A stretch of DNA of 64,000 bases from Elioraea thermophila (ex Habib et al. 2022) (GTDB lineage: Bacteria; Pseudomonadota; Alphaproteobacteria; Acetobacterales; Acetobacteraceae), in assembly GCF_003336755.1 (NCBI RefSeq), contig NZ_QMDI01000013.1, positions 62,001 to 126,000 on the forward strand. The letters are read 5' to 3'. A program made the position numbers and the translations under genes. Under the pieces are notes generated by a model, which saw only the letters and a program-made list of their open reading frames with translations, did no database searches and was not told the origin of the DNA. Positions within the stretch are counted from its first letter, which is position 1; every line of letters starts with the position of its first letter. Shown piece after piece: positions 47,723-56,287 of the stretch.

Positions 47723-47841
47723 GGCGCGCGCCTTAGCACAGGCAGGAGCGTGAGCGGAGACCGGGCGGCTAGGCCCGTGCCACACGCCGCCGTATCCTGG
47801 TCGTGCCGGGGAGGATCGCACAGCCCGCTCGAGGAAACCTG

Positions 47842-48207
47842 ATGACCACGCACATGCGCCGGGGCCTCCTTGCCCTGCTGCTCGCCCTGCCCTCTGCCGC
47901 CGCCCTCGCACAGCCGCGCCAGCCGGGCCAGGGCCGCGGCGGCGGGCAAGCGGGCCAGGGCCGGGGGCCGGGGCAGGGCCAGCCGCGGGCGCAACAGCGG
48001 CCGCAGCAACAGCCCCCGCGGCAACAGCAGCGTCAGGCGCAGCGCCAGCCCCAGCGGCAGCAGCAACAACGGCAACAACAGCAGCAGGAGCAACTGCGCC
48101 GGCAGCGGCAGATCGAGGAGCAGCGCCGCCGCCAAGAGCAGCGTGGTCCGGCACCCAACCAGTCTCCCGGCCCGAGAGGTCCCGGCGGCCCGCCCGGCCG
48201 CGGCTGA
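47842..48207 (+). CDS. Gln/Arg/Pro-rich low-complexity secreted protein
   Basis: About 121 residues: a signal peptide (MRRGLLALLLALPSAAALAQ) followed by about 100 residues made almost only of Gln, Arg, Pro and Gly, with long Gln runs. ATG 47842 follows GAGGAAAC. Such a polycationic, disordered chain could bind nucleic acid, cell-wall polymers or anionic polysaccharide; no function is known. It converges on pgeF with 10 bases between. The gene could be over-predicted because low-complexity DNA is open in several frames, but the signal peptide and ribosome site support it. Confidence 0.6.
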   Translation: MTTHMRRGLLALLLALPSAAALAQPRQPGQGRGGGQAGQGRGPGQGQPRAQQRPQQQPPRQQQRQAQRQPQRQQQQRQQQQQEQLRRQRQIEEQRRRQEQRGPAPNQSPGPRGPGGPPGRG

Positions 48208-48217
48208 GCCTGGCCCC

Positions 48218-48967
48218 TCAACCCGGCAGCGCGATCGCCGAAAGCTGGTGCCCGATCGGGCCGCCGCCCCCGTGCATGGCGCGGCGATGGCTGAAGAACC
48301 GCGCTTCGTCGGTGTAGGTGTCGAGGCCCAGGTCGAACACCCGCGGCACCCCGGCGGTGACCAGACGCGCGGCGCAGTAGCCGGGCAGATCGAACAGGCG
48401 GCGGTCGGGTCGAGCTGCGGGCGCGAGGAACGGGGCTCCGGTCGGCCCGAGTGCGACGATGACGTCCTCGCCGACCTCGTAGAAGGGTTGGCGTATGCAG
48501 GGGCCGATCGCGGCGAGAACCCGCTCCCGCCGCGCACCGAGCCGCTCCATCGCCGCCACCGTCGCCTCGAGCACGCCGGCGATCGCGCCCCGCCAGCCCG
48601 CATGCGCCGCCCCGACCACACGGGCTTCGGCGTCCGCGAACAGCACGGGGGCGCAATCGGCGGTGACGATGGCGAGCCCCACGCCCCCGAGCCGGGTCAC
48701 GGCGGCATCCGCCCGCGGACGATCCGCCTCGCCCCATGGCGTCTCGAGCACCGCCACCTCAGCCCCGTGCACCTGAAACAGCCCGATCAGGCGATCGACC
48801 CCGAGGGCGGCGGCGGCCCGGCGTCGGTTCTCGGCCACCGCGGCCGGGTCGTCCTTGCCCGAAAGCGAACAGTTCAGGGAGGCGAAGGGGCCTGAGGACA
48901 CGCCGCCCTGCCGGGTGAAGAAGCCATGCAGGACGGGAAGCCCGGCGGTGAGCAGCGGCGGGGTCAC
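48218..48967 (-). CDS. pgeF: Peptidoglycan editing factor PgeF (YfiH/laccase-domain protein)
   Basis: A 249-residue YfiH-family protein. Metal-binding residues are in FQVHGAEVAVLETP (His), ADCAPVLFADAE (Cys) and GAAHAGWRGAIAGVLE (His). The family includes E. coli PgeF, which limits wrong amino acids in peptidoglycan precursors, and enzymes with purine nucleoside phosphorylase activity. GTG 48967 overlaps the upstream methyltransferase stop (GTGA). Confidence 0.92.
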   Translation of the reverse strand: MTPPLLTAGLPVLHGFFTRQGGVSSGPFASLNCSLSGKDDPAAVAENRRRAAAALGVDRLIGLFQVHGAEVAVLETPWGEADRPRADAAVTRLGGVGLAIVTADCAPVLFADAEARVVGAAHAGWRGAIAGVLEATVAAMERLGARRERVLAAIGPCIRQPFYEVGEDVIVALGPTGAPFLAPAARPDRRLFDLPGYCAARLVTAGVPRVFDLGLDTYTDEARFFSHRRAMHGGGGPIGHQLSAIALPG

Positions 48968-50007
48968 GGCGTGAAGCCCGGCGGGGTCGCGGCGCCGGGC
49001 GGCAGCACCGCGAGCGCCTTGAACAGGAGCCCCATCGCGTCCGGGTCCATCAGCCGGCGCGCCGCGGCCTGCAGCTGGCGGGCCGTCGCCGGCGGAGCGT
49101 TGCGGCAAAGGATCGCCGTCCGCTCCGGCAAGCCGAGCGCGCGCAGGAAGGCGCCCTGCGGAACGGGGCCGAACACCGATGCCCCCGCCCCGCGCGCCGC
49201 GCGGGCCAGAGCGGCGAAGTCGACCTGGGCGGAGAGGTCGGCCTCACCCGGTGCGGCGAGCGGATCGACCGGCTGATGAGCGCGCACCGCCTGCAGCGTG
49301 TCCTCCGCCCCGCCGAGGTGACCGTAGTCGAGCACGAGCACCGCCCCGCCGAAGCGTACCACCCGCTGTGCCGCTTCGGCGATCCATGCCTCCACCGCCT
49401 CGCTGACCTCCCCTGCCCTGCCCGGCGGCGGCGTGGCGGGGATCTCGGTCCAAACCAAGTTGTCGCCGTCGAGCGCGACCGCCCGCTCCGCCCACGCCTC
49501 ACCGCGGCGGCGGAACTGCCGCACGGGCAGCGCATCGAGGAACTCGCTGGCGATCAAGAAAAGTGGGGCCTCAGGCAGAGTGGCGAGGCTCTCGTGCCAG
49601 GCAGCGACGCGGTCGCCGAGACGCGCTGCCTGCAGGGCGCGCAGGGTGGGGCTCGTCTCGATCAGGTGCACCGAACAGGCGGCGGCGAAATCCGGCGCAA
49701 GCCGATCGATCAGCCGCAGCGCATCGGCCATCAGCGTGCCGCGCCCCGGCCCCGCCTCGGCGAACACGGCGGGCGTGGGCGCCCCTTGCGTCCGCCACAC
49801 CTCCACCATCCAGGCGCCGATGAGTTCGCCATAGGCCTGGGTGGTTTCGGGGGCGGTGATGAAGTCGCCCCCCCGCCCGAGCGGGTCGCGCGTGCCGTAA
49901 TATGCGGCGTTGGCCAGCGCCATGAAGCGATCGAGCCGCATCGGGCCTCGCGCGGCGATCTCGGCCGCGATCACCGCGCGCGCGTCCGGCTGGTCGCGAT
50001 CGCCCAT
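48964..50007 (-). CDS. SAM-dependent methyltransferase, MidA/NDUFAF7-like (DUF185)
   Basis: A 347-residue protein related to mitochondrial NDUFAF7, which dimethylates an arginine of a complex I subunit. Family marks are IAARGPMRLDRFMALANAAYYG, GGDFITAPETTQAYGELIGAW, VFAEAGPGRGTLMADALR (SAM site) and FLIASEFLDALPVRQF. The start at ATG 50007 lies 37 bases inside lgt and keeps the conserved N-terminal helix. Function in bacteria is uncertain. It belongs to the rfaD-lgt-midA-pgeF overlap chain. Confidence 0.87.
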   Translation of the reverse strand: MGDRDQPDARAVIAAEIAARGPMRLDRFMALANAAYYGTRDPLGRGGDFITAPETTQAYGELIGAWMVEVWRTQGAPTPAVFAEAGPGRGTLMADALRLIDRLAPDFAAACSVHLIETSPTLRALQAARLGDRVAAWHESLATLPEAPLFLIASEFLDALPVRQFRRRGEAWAERAVALDGDNLVWTEIPATPPPGRAGEVSEAVEAWIAEAAQRVVRFGGAVLVLDYGHLGGAEDTLQAVRAHQPVDPLAAPGEADLSAQVDFAALARAARGAGASVFGPVPQGAFLRALGLPERTAILCRNAPPATARQLQAAARRLMDPDAMGLLFKALAVLPPGAATPPGFTP

Positions 50008-50762
50008 GCGCCGACGAGGAGCATCGGGACGGACAGTACCTGGCCCATGGTCAGCCCACCCGCCAGGAATCCCATGAAATCGTCCGGTTCGCGAAACAGT
50101 TCGCCGACGATGCGGGCGATGCCGTAGCCCGCGAGAAACGCGCCGCCGAGAAACCCCCGCCGGGCGCGCAGCCGGCCGTTCCGCGACAACAGAGCCATGA
50201 CCGCGAACAGCACCAGCCCCTCGAGCACGGCCTGGTAGAGCTGGCTCGGGTGCCGCGCCAGCTGCAGGGGATCGGCCGGGAAGACCATCGACCACGGCCC
50301 GTCCCAGGGCCGGCCCCAGAGCTCGCCGTTGATGAAGTTGGCGATGCGCCCGAGCCCGAGCCCGATCGGGGTCGCCACCGCCACCCGGTCGATGAAGGCG
50401 TAGAAGTCGATCCCCCGCGCGCGGCAGAACAGGAGCGTGGCGAGGATCACGCCGATGAGGCCGCCGTGGAAGGCCATGCCCCCCTTCCACACCATCAGCG
50501 CCTCGAGCGGGTTCGCGAGGTAGTACGAGGGGCGATAGAAGAGGACGTAGCCGAGGCGGCCGCCGAGAATCACGCCGAGCACGGCCCAGGTCAGAAAGTC
50601 GTCGACCTGCTCCCTGCTCGCCGCGCGAGGCTCCTGCTCCACCAGGCGGCGCACCAGGCGCCAGCCGAGCACGATGCCGGCGATGTAGGCGAGCGCGTAC
50701 CAGCGGATGGCGAACGGCCCGATGGAGACCAGGACCGGGTCGATCGCCGGGTAGGGGATCAC
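49971..50762 (-). CDS. lgt: Prolipoprotein diacylglyceryl transferase Lgt
   Basis: A 263-residue inner-membrane enzyme with about seven membrane spans. It adds diacylglycerol from phosphatidylglycerol to the lipobox Cys. Key segments are GGRLGYVLFYRPSYY, GGMAFHGGLIGV with the essential His, GRIANFINGELWGRPWDGPW (Lgt signature) and ARHPSQLYQAVLEG. GTG 50762 overlaps the rfaD stop. Several predicted lipoproteins in this window would be its substrates. Confidence 0.95.
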   Translation of the reverse strand: MIPYPAIDPVLVSIGPFAIRWYALAYIAGIVLGWRLVRRLVEQEPRAASREQVDDFLTWAVLGVILGGRLGYVLFYRPSYYLANPLEALMVWKGGMAFHGGLIGVILATLLFCRARGIDFYAFIDRVAVATPIGLGLGRIANFINGELWGRPWDGPWSMVFPADPLQLARHPSQLYQAVLEGLVLFAVMALLSRNGRLRARRGFLGGAFLAGYGIARIVGELFREPDDFMGFLAGGLTMGQVLSVPMLLVGAWAIATSRTRAR

Positions 50763-51745
50763 GGCGCGCGTCCCTGATGGGCCGGCAGCAAATGCTCGCG
50801 CACGTAACGGGCCACGCCGTCCTCGAGCGGGGTGAAGGGTCGCGTGTAGCCCGCCGCCCGCAGCCGCTCGAGGCGGGCCTCGGTGAAGTATTGGTACTGC
50901 GCGCGCAAATGCGCGGGCGTGTCGATGAACGAAATGGCCGGTTCCCGCCCCAGCGCGGCGAAAATCGCGTGCACGAGGTCGAGATAGGTCCGTGCGCGGC
51001 CGGTGCCGACGTTGAACAGGCCCGAGACCTCGGGGTGATCGAGCAGCCAGAGCACGACGTCGACGCAATCCCCGACCCAGACGAAGTCGCGCGCCTGGTG
51101 TCCGTCCGCGATGTCGGGGCGGTGGCTGCGGAACAGGGTGGCGGGGCGGCCCGAGAGGATCTCGTCCGTCTTCACCTTCACCACGGAGATCATCGCGCCC
51201 TTGTGGTCCTCGCCCGGCCCGTAGACGTTGAAGAACTTCAGCCCCGCCCACTGCGGCGGGCGGGGACGGCCGCGCGCGATGAGGTCGGCGACGCGCCGGT
51301 CGAAGGCATGCTTCGACCAGCCGTAAAGGTTGAGGGGCCGCAGCCGAGCGAGATGATCCGGCGAGGAGTCGTCGTCGAAGCCGGCAGAGCCGTCGCCGTA
51401 GGTCGCAGCGGAGGAGGCGTAGATCAGCGGCACGTCCTTGCGCGCCGCCCATTCCCATAGCCGCAGCGAGAGCGAGACGTTGGTGTGTACGGCACGGTCG
51501 CCGTCCGTCTCCGTGGTGGACGAGACGGCCCCCATGTGCACGATGGCGGACAGAGGCGGCGACCGCCCGAGCCAGGCGTCGAGATCGTCGGGCAGGACGA
51601 ACTCGGCAACGAGCGTGCGCGCCAGGTTCCGCCACTTCGGCCCCGCCCGCAGCCGGTCGCAAACGACCACCTCTTCGCCGCGTCCCGCGAGGGCGGCGGC
51701 GATGTTCGAGCCGATGAAGCCGGCACCGCCGGTGACGAGGATCAT
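50759..51745 (-). CDS. rfaD: ADP-L-glycero-D-manno-heptose 6-epimerase RfaD/HldD
   Basis: A 328-residue short-chain dehydrogenase-like epimerase for LPS core heptose. The N-terminal ILVTGGAGFIGSNIAAAL binds NADP, catalytic-type YGWSK (Tyr, Lys) follows NL, and HKGAMISVVKVKTDEI and RDFVWVGDCVDVVLWLL match HldD. It heads the minus-strand chain and is divergent from ubiK with 111 bases between. Confidence 0.94.
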   Translation of the reverse strand: MILVTGGAGFIGSNIAAALAGRGEEVVVCDRLRAGPKWRNLARTLVAEFVLPDDLDAWLGRSPPLSAIVHMGAVSSTTETDGDRAVHTNVSLSLRLWEWAARKDVPLIYASSAATYGDGSAGFDDDSSPDHLARLRPLNLYGWSKHAFDRRVADLIARGRPRPPQWAGLKFFNVYGPGEDHKGAMISVVKVKTDEILSGRPATLFRSHRPDIADGHQARDFVWVGDCVDVVLWLLDHPEVSGLFNVGTGRARTYLDLVHAIFAALGREPAISFIDTPAHLRAQYQYFTEARLERLRAAGYTRPFTPLEDGVARYVREHLLPAHQGRAP

Positions 51746-51856
51746 GGGGCGAGCATGCTGGGAAGGACGGGGGGACTCGGGCCGGTTGCCGCCGCGGCGT
51801 CGCGCTTATACGGTCCGCCGCCGGCCGGAAACAACGGCGCGGCAAGGAGGGGTCCA

Positions 51857-52132
51857 ATGCGCGGGCGAACGATGCTCGACGATGCGGCGGGCGTGGCCGG
51901 GGGAGCGGTGTCGCTCCTTGTCGGCCTGCGGCGGGAGATGGAGGCGATGGCGCGCGCGGCGGCGGAGGCGGTGATCCGTCGCCTCGATCTCGTCACCCGC
52001 GAGGAGTTCGAGGTGGTGCGTGAGATGGCGCAGCGGGCGCGCGAGGAGAACGAGCGGCTGGCGGCCCGCGTCGCCGCCCTCGAGGGCCATGCGCCGCCGC
52101 CGCGGGACGAGGTGGAGGGCACCGCCCCCTGA
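51857..52132 (+). CDS. ubiK: Ubiquinone biosynthesis accessory factor UbiK (BMFP domain)
   Basis: A 91-residue protein starting at ATG 51857 behind AAGGAGGGG. It has a short N-terminal amphipathic helix (LLVGLRREMEAMARAAAEAV) and a C-terminal coiled coil (EEFEVVREMAQRAREENERL), the BMFP/UbiK pattern. UbiK with UbiJ assists the aerobic Ubi complex. Length matches the family (about 80-100). Confidence 0.85.
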   Translation: MRGRTMLDDAAGVAGGAVSLLVGLRREMEAMARAAAEAVIRRLDLVTREEFEVVREMAQRAREENERLAARVAALEGHAPPPRDEVEGTAP

Positions 52133-52300
52133 GCCCCGCCGCGTGACGGCCGCGTGAAGTCTCATCGCCGGTGGAAGCACTTTCTTGCGCCGACGCGAGT
52201 CGGGTCCGTAGCCTAAGGGTGGTGGTGCGCGGCGGGGCGTTCCCCAACATCTCGCCGCTGCGACGCCGCCTCGCCCCCTCAGGACAGGGAGCCCAAGGCC

Positions 52301-52807
52301 ATGGCCGACCGTCTCGCCCTGCGCGACCCGGATGTCACCCCGAACCCGCTCGACCTCCTCGAACAGATCGTCGCCGCCAACGACTGGACCTTCGACCGCC
52401 GCGGCGAGGACGCGATGGCGGTCGAGGTGCCCGGCAAGTGGTGCGACTACACGCTTTATTTCTCGTGGTGCGAGGAGATCAGCGCGCTGCATTTTTTCTG
52501 CGCCTTCGAGCTGAAGGTGCCGCCACCGCGGCGCGCGGCGGTGCATGAGCTGCTCGCGCTCGCCAACGAGAAGCTCTGGTTCGGGCATTTCGGCGTGTGG
52601 TCGGAGGAAAATACCCCCGTGTTCCGGCACTCGGTGCTGCTGCGCGGGGCGGGCGGGCTCTCCGTCGAGGCGCTCGAGGACATGGTCGACATCGCGGTAA
52701 CGGAGTGCGAGCGCTTCTACCCGGCCTTCCAATACGTGCTGTGGGGCGGCAAGTCGCCCGCCGAGGCGCTCTCTGCCGCGATGCTGGAGTGTGCCGGCGA
52801 GGCCTGA
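52301..52807 (+). CDS. YbjN domain-containing protein
   Basis: A 168-residue cytoplasmic protein of the YbjN family (NPLDLLEQIVAANDWTFDRR, CDYTLYFSWCEEISALHFFC, LLALANEKLWFGHFGVWSEE). The fold resembles type III secretion chaperones; in alphaproteobacteria it usually precedes proC, as here. Function is unknown. ATG follows GGGAG. The end overlaps the open region before proC by none if proC starts at 52824. Confidence 0.88.
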   Translation: MADRLALRDPDVTPNPLDLLEQIVAANDWTFDRRGEDAMAVEVPGKWCDYTLYFSWCEEISALHFFCAFELKVPPPRRAAVHELLALANEKLWFGHFGVWSEENTPVFRHSVLLRGAGGLSVEALEDMVDIAVTECERFYPAFQYVLWGGKSPAEALSAAMLECAGEA

Positions 52808-52823
52808 GCGGGAGAGCCTCGGC

Positions 52824-53612
52824 GTGACGGCAAAGGACCGCCCGATCCTCCTCGTCGGCTGCGGCAAGATGGGCGGGGCCATGCGCGCCGGGTGGCTGGA
52901 GGCCGGGCGTGCGGTCGTGGTGGTCGAGCCGGGGCCCCACGCTCCCGACGGTGCCGTGTCATCCCCCGAGGCGCTTCCGCCGGACCTGGCGCCAGCCGCC
53001 GTGGTGTTTGCGGTCAAGCCGCAGGATGCCGCGAAGGTTTTGCCGGCCTATGCCCGGTTCGCGGGCGCAGCCGTGTTCCTCTCCATCATGGCCGGGCGAA
53101 CCATCGCCGGCATGCGCGCGCTCCTCGGCGAGCGGGCGGCGGTGGTGCGGGCCATGCCGAACCTGCCGGCCTCGATCCGGCGCGGTGTGACCGTCGCCTG
53201 CGCCGGGCCCGGCGTGGGCGAGGCCGAGCGCGCGCTGAGCGACGCGCTCCTTCGTGCCATCGGGACCGTCGGCTGGGTCGAGGAGGAGGGGCTGATGGAT
53301 GCGGTGACCGCGGTGTCCGGCTCAGGCCCGGCTTACGTCTTCCTGCTCGCCGAACTGATGGAGGCCGCTGGCCGCGCGCAAGGCCTGCCGCCCGATCTCG
53401 CCCGGCTGCTGGCGCGCGAGACGGTCGCCGGGGCTGGCGCGCTGCTCGCCGCCTCGAGCGAGGATGCCGCCGATCTGCGCCGTGCCGTGACCAGCCCGGG
53501 CGGCACGACGGCGGCCGCGCTTGCGGTGCTGATGGCCGAGGACGCCTGGCCGAAAGCGGTGGCTGAGGCGATCGCCGCCGCCGCCCGGCGTTCCCGCGAA
53601 CTGGCAGGCTGA
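52824..53612 (+). CDS. proC: Pyrroline-5-carboxylate reductase ProC
   Basis: A 262-residue enzyme catalysing the last step of proline synthesis. Rossmann motif VGCGKMGGAMRAGWLEAG at the N-terminus, RAMPNLPASIRRG in the middle and the signature AVSGSGPAYVFLLAELMEA. I take GTG 52824 behind GGGAG; a GTG/ATG 11 codons upstream would overlap the YbjN gene. Complete and typical of the family. Confidence 0.94.
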   Translation: MTAKDRPILLVGCGKMGGAMRAGWLEAGRAVVVVEPGPHAPDGAVSSPEALPPDLAPAAVVFAVKPQDAAKVLPAYARFAGAAVFLSIMAGRTIAGMRALLGERAAVVRAMPNLPASIRRGVTVACAGPGVGEAERALSDALLRAIGTVGWVEEEGLMDAVTAVSGSGPAYVFLLAELMEAAGRAQGLPPDLARLLARETVAGAGALLAASSEDAADLRRAVTSPGGTTAAALAVLMAEDAWPKAVAEAIAAAARRSRELAG

Positions 53613-53627
53613 GCTGGCCGGGGCTAT

Positions 53628-54296
53628 GTGAGCGGCATGGACGCGATCGACGCTTTCGACCGGGACGTCACCGCCGCGCTGATGCGGGTCGCCGCCCGCG
53701 AGGGCTGGACGAACACCACGCTCGCCGAGGTCGCGCGCGAGGCCGGAACCACGCTCGCCGCCCTTCGGCCACGCTTCCGCGATCGGGCCGACGTGCTCGA
53801 CCGCTTCGGCATGGTGATCGACGCCACCGTGCTCGCCGGCACCCCGCCGCTCAACGAGGCGGACACGGTGAAGGACCGTCTGTTCGACATCCTGATGCGC
53901 CGGTTCGACGCCCTCGCCCCGCACCGGGCGGGCGTGCTCGAGGTGTGGCGGGCGATGCGGCGCGATCCCCTCTTCGCCGCCGCCCGCGTGCCGCCGACCA
54001 TCCTGTCGATGCGGTGGATGCTGGAAGCGGCCGGCGTGCCCTCGTCAGGGCCGACGGGGCTCCTCCGCGCGCACGCGCTGTTCGCGGTCTGGCTCGCCGC
54101 CTTCCGCGCCTGGGAGACGGACGAGACGCCCGACATGGCGCCGACCATGGCCGCGCTCGACAAGGGGCTGACGCGGGCCGAGAGCCTGGCCGAGACGGTG
54201 GAGCCTTGGCTCGGCGGACGCGCCTTCTCCCCACCGCCGCCGCCCGAGACGCCGCGGGCCCCGCTGGGTGCCGCCTCGGAACCCTCCGGCGTCTAG
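53628..54296 (+). CDS. TetR-like regulator (COQ9-like fold possible)
   Basis: A 222-residue helical protein. Residues about 10-60 form a TetR-type helix-turn-helix (AAREGWTNTTLAEVAREAG, LRPRFRDRADVLDRF), followed by a helical ligand domain and a Pro-rich tail. The TetR fold is shared with COQ9-like lipid-binding proteins. It follows proC by 15 bases and precedes the phasin gene, so it may control storage or envelope genes; this is inference. Start is GTG 53628 or ATG 53637. Confidence 0.75.
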   Translation: MSGMDAIDAFDRDVTAALMRVAAREGWTNTTLAEVAREAGTTLAALRPRFRDRADVLDRFGMVIDATVLAGTPPLNEADTVKDRLFDILMRRFDALAPHRAGVLEVWRAMRRDPLFAAARVPPTILSMRWMLEAAGVPSSGPTGLLRAHALFAVWLAAFRAWETDETPDMAPTMAALDKGLTRAESLAETVEPWLGGRAFSPPPPPETPRAPLGAASEPSGV

Positions 54297-54344
54297 ACCT
54301 TCGAAGCGCGCCGTCCGTTTCGTTGTTGCGCTGCACAAGAACGT

Positions 54345-54373
54345 TTGACGGCGGCGGCGGCGCCCGCTAGACG
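54345..54373 (+). promoter_or_regulatory. Predicted phasin promoter
   Basis: TTGACG (54345-54350), 17 bases, TAGACG (54368-54373), with the phasin ATG 76 bases downstream. Just upstream, TTGTTGCGCTGCACAA (54323-54338) has TTGT/ACAA arms around a TGC-rich centre and could be a regulator site, for example of a PhaR-type protein; no phaR is in the window. Confidence 0.5.
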
Positions 54374-54448
54374 CGCCGCGGCAGCCGGTGCCCTTCCCAT
54401 GCTCGGCCCGGCCCGCCCACCCGATCCGCCAGCGAGGAGCCCGCGCCG

Positions 54449-54880
54449 ATGACCAAGAAGCCAGAGAGCCTGTTCGACATGGACTTCACCAAGATCATGG
54501 CCGAGTTCAAGCTGCCTCAGGTCGACGTCGAAGCCCTGGTCGCCGCCCAGCGCAAGAACATCGAGAGCCTGTCCACCGCGAACCGCCTCGCCCTTGAGGG
54601 CATGCAGGCAGTGGCCAAGCGCAACATGGAGATCATGCAGGCGACACTCGCCGACCTGACGGAGGCGATGAAGGCGCTCGCCGCCGCCGAGGCCCCGCAG
54701 GCGAAGGCCGCCAAGCAGGCCGAGCTGATGAAGCAGACCTACGAGAAGGCCATGCAGCACATCCGTGAGCTGCAGGACATGATCCAGAAGATGTCCGGCG
54801 AGGCGATGAACGTGTTGAACAAGCGCATCGCCGAAGCACTCGACGAGGTGAAGGCGATGATGGAGAAGGCGAAGGCCTGA
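54449..54880 (+). CDS. Phasin family protein
   Basis: A 143-residue, nearly all-helical amphipathic protein (phasin_2 / TIGR01841 type) that coats polyhydroxyalkanoate granules. Marks are FDMDFTKIMAEFKLPQVDVE, RKNIESLSTANRLALEGMQ and a Lys/Met-rich helical C-terminus. It is rich in Lys, Met and Gln and has no Cys or Trp, unlike its neighbours. ATG is preceded by GAGGAG. With PhaC it indicates PHB storage. A strong hairpin follows. Confidence 0.93.
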   Translation: MTKKPESLFDMDFTKIMAEFKLPQVDVEALVAAQRKNIESLSTANRLALEGMQAVAKRNMEIMQATLADLTEAMKALAAAEAPQAKAAKQAELMKQTYEKAMQHIRELQDMIQKMSGEAMNVLNKRIAEALDEVKAMMEKAKA

Positions 54881-54908
54881 GCGGCGCCTGCCCCTCCCGT
54901 CGGTCGGC

Positions 54909-54930
54909 AAGGGCGCCCGCGGGCGCCCTT
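54909..54930. terminator. Terminator hairpin between phasin and sensor kinase genes
   Basis: AAGGGCGCCC (54909-54918) and GGGCGCCCTT (54921-54930) form a perfect 10-bp stem 28 bases after the phasin stop, followed by CCTGTTT. It probably serves both converging genes. Confidence 0.75.
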
Positions 54931-54943
54931 CCTGTTTGCGGGT

Positions 54944-56287
54944 TCAGGCGGGAAGCCTGATCCGCGCCCTCAGGCCTCCTTGGGGACTGTCCTCGAGCAG
55001 GATCTCGCCGCCATGCGCGCGCACGATGTCGCGCGCGATGGTGAGCCCGAGCCCCGTGTGCCCTGGGCCCGCGCTGTCGCCGAGGCGGACGAACGGTCGG
55101 AATGCCTCCTCCCGCCGTTCGGGCGGGATGCCCGGCCCGTCATCGTCGATGGTGATTTCCACCGCCTCGCCGCCCGGTCGCGCCACCCGCCGCGCCGCCA
55201 GCCACACCTTCTTGGCGTGACGACGCGCGTTGTCGATCAGGTTGGTCAGGCACCGGCGCATGGAGTCCGGCCGAAGCAGCAGCACGATCGGCGCCCCGCC
55301 CTCCCCCTCCACCTCGACCACGGCGCCCGAGGCACGGGCCTTCGCCGCCGCCTCGCCGAGCAGGGCGACGATGTCGGTCGGCTGCGCCTGCTCCGCCGCC
55401 TCGCCGCGGGCGAAGGCGAGGTAGCCCTCGATCATCCGCTCCATCTCGGCGACGTCCTCCTCCAGGGCGGCGATCTCCTCCGCCTCCTCCGGGTTGCGGC
55501 GTGCGAGCACCGCGAGAGCAAGCCGCATCCGCGTGAGCGGCGTGCGGAGATCATGACTCACCCCGGCCAGCATCTCGGTGCGCTGGGCGAGGAAACGGCG
55601 GATGCGCTCCTGCATCCGGTTGAAGGCGGCCGCCGCCTGGCGAATCTCGGTCGCACCCTCCGGCTTGATCGGGCCCGGATCCGCCCCCTTGCCGAAGGCT
55701 TCCGCCGCCGCCGCCAGCCGCCGCACGGGCTTGACTTGGTTGCGCATGAAGAGCGCGGCGATCGCGAACAGGATCAGCGCCGAACCGATCAGCCACAGCA
55801 CGAACACGGTGACCGTTCCGGTGAAGAGCCGTTTCGCCGGCGCCTCGACGTGCAGAACCCCGTCCGGCAACTGCACCTGGATCTGCACCTCGCGATCGGT
55901 CCGGCTCGACCAGTCGATGCGAAACGGCAGGCCGAGCCGCTCGGCCAGCGCCGTGCGCAGCTCCGCCTCCGTCGGTCCCTCCAGCACGTCGGGTGGAGAG
56001 GCGGGCAGCGTCTCGCCCGGGGCGAAGCGGATGGCGAGATCGGTGCGGGCGAGGAATTGCCGTGTGAGCCACTCGCGGTCGGCCTCCGTGGGGAAGCGCT
56101 CGAGCGTGGCGACGGCGAGTGCGACGTCGCCCGCCACCGCATGCGCAAGCCGCCGCGACACCACCTCCCAGTGCGTGCCGTAGAACATCTGCAGGGCGAT
56201 CGCCTGCAGCACCACGAGGGGCGTGACGATGATGAGAACGCTGCGCCCGAACAGCGTCCGCGGCAGGAAGCGTTTCAGTGCCGTCAC
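54944..56287 (-). CDS. EnvZ-like sensor histidine kinase
   Basis: A 447-residue inner-membrane kinase. Two membrane spans (about 15-35 and 155-180) flank a periplasmic sensor region; a HAMP linker (VKPVRRLAAAAEAFGKG) leads to the H-box GVSHDLRTPLTRMRLALA (about residue 245), N-box LTNLIDNARRHA, and G boxes IDDDGPGIPPE and GHTGLGLTIARDI. The H-box reads as in EnvZ. ATG overlaps the response-regulator stop (ATGA), so they form a two-component pair. Signal unknown. Confidence 0.93.
   Translation of the reverse strand: MTALKRFLPRTLFGRSVLIIVTPLVVLQAIALQMFYGTHWEVVSRRLAHAVAGDVALAVATLERFPTEADREWLTRQFLARTDLAIRFAPGETLPASPPDVLEGPTEAELRTALAERLGLPFRIDWSSRTDREVQIQVQLPDGVLHVEAPAKRLFTGTVTVFVLWLIGSALILFAIAALFMRNQVKPVRRLAAAAEAFGKGADPGPIKPEGATEIRQAAAAFNRMQERIRRFLAQRTEMLAGVSHDLRTPLTRMRLALAVLARRNPEEAEEIAALEEDVAEMERMIEGYLAFARGEAAEQAQPTDIVALLGEAAAKARASGAVVEVEGEGGAPIVLLLRPDSMRRCLTNLIDNARRHAKKVWLAARRVARPGGEAVEITIDDDGPGIPPERREEAFRPFVRLGDSAGPGHTGLGLTIARDIVRAHGGEILLEDSPQGGLRARIRLPA

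Noticed and set aside
48000-48130. CAG/CAA-rich tract as a tandem repeat or CRISPR-like array.
   Set aside because: The repeats are irregular codon-level Gln/Arg runs with no constant unit or spacers.
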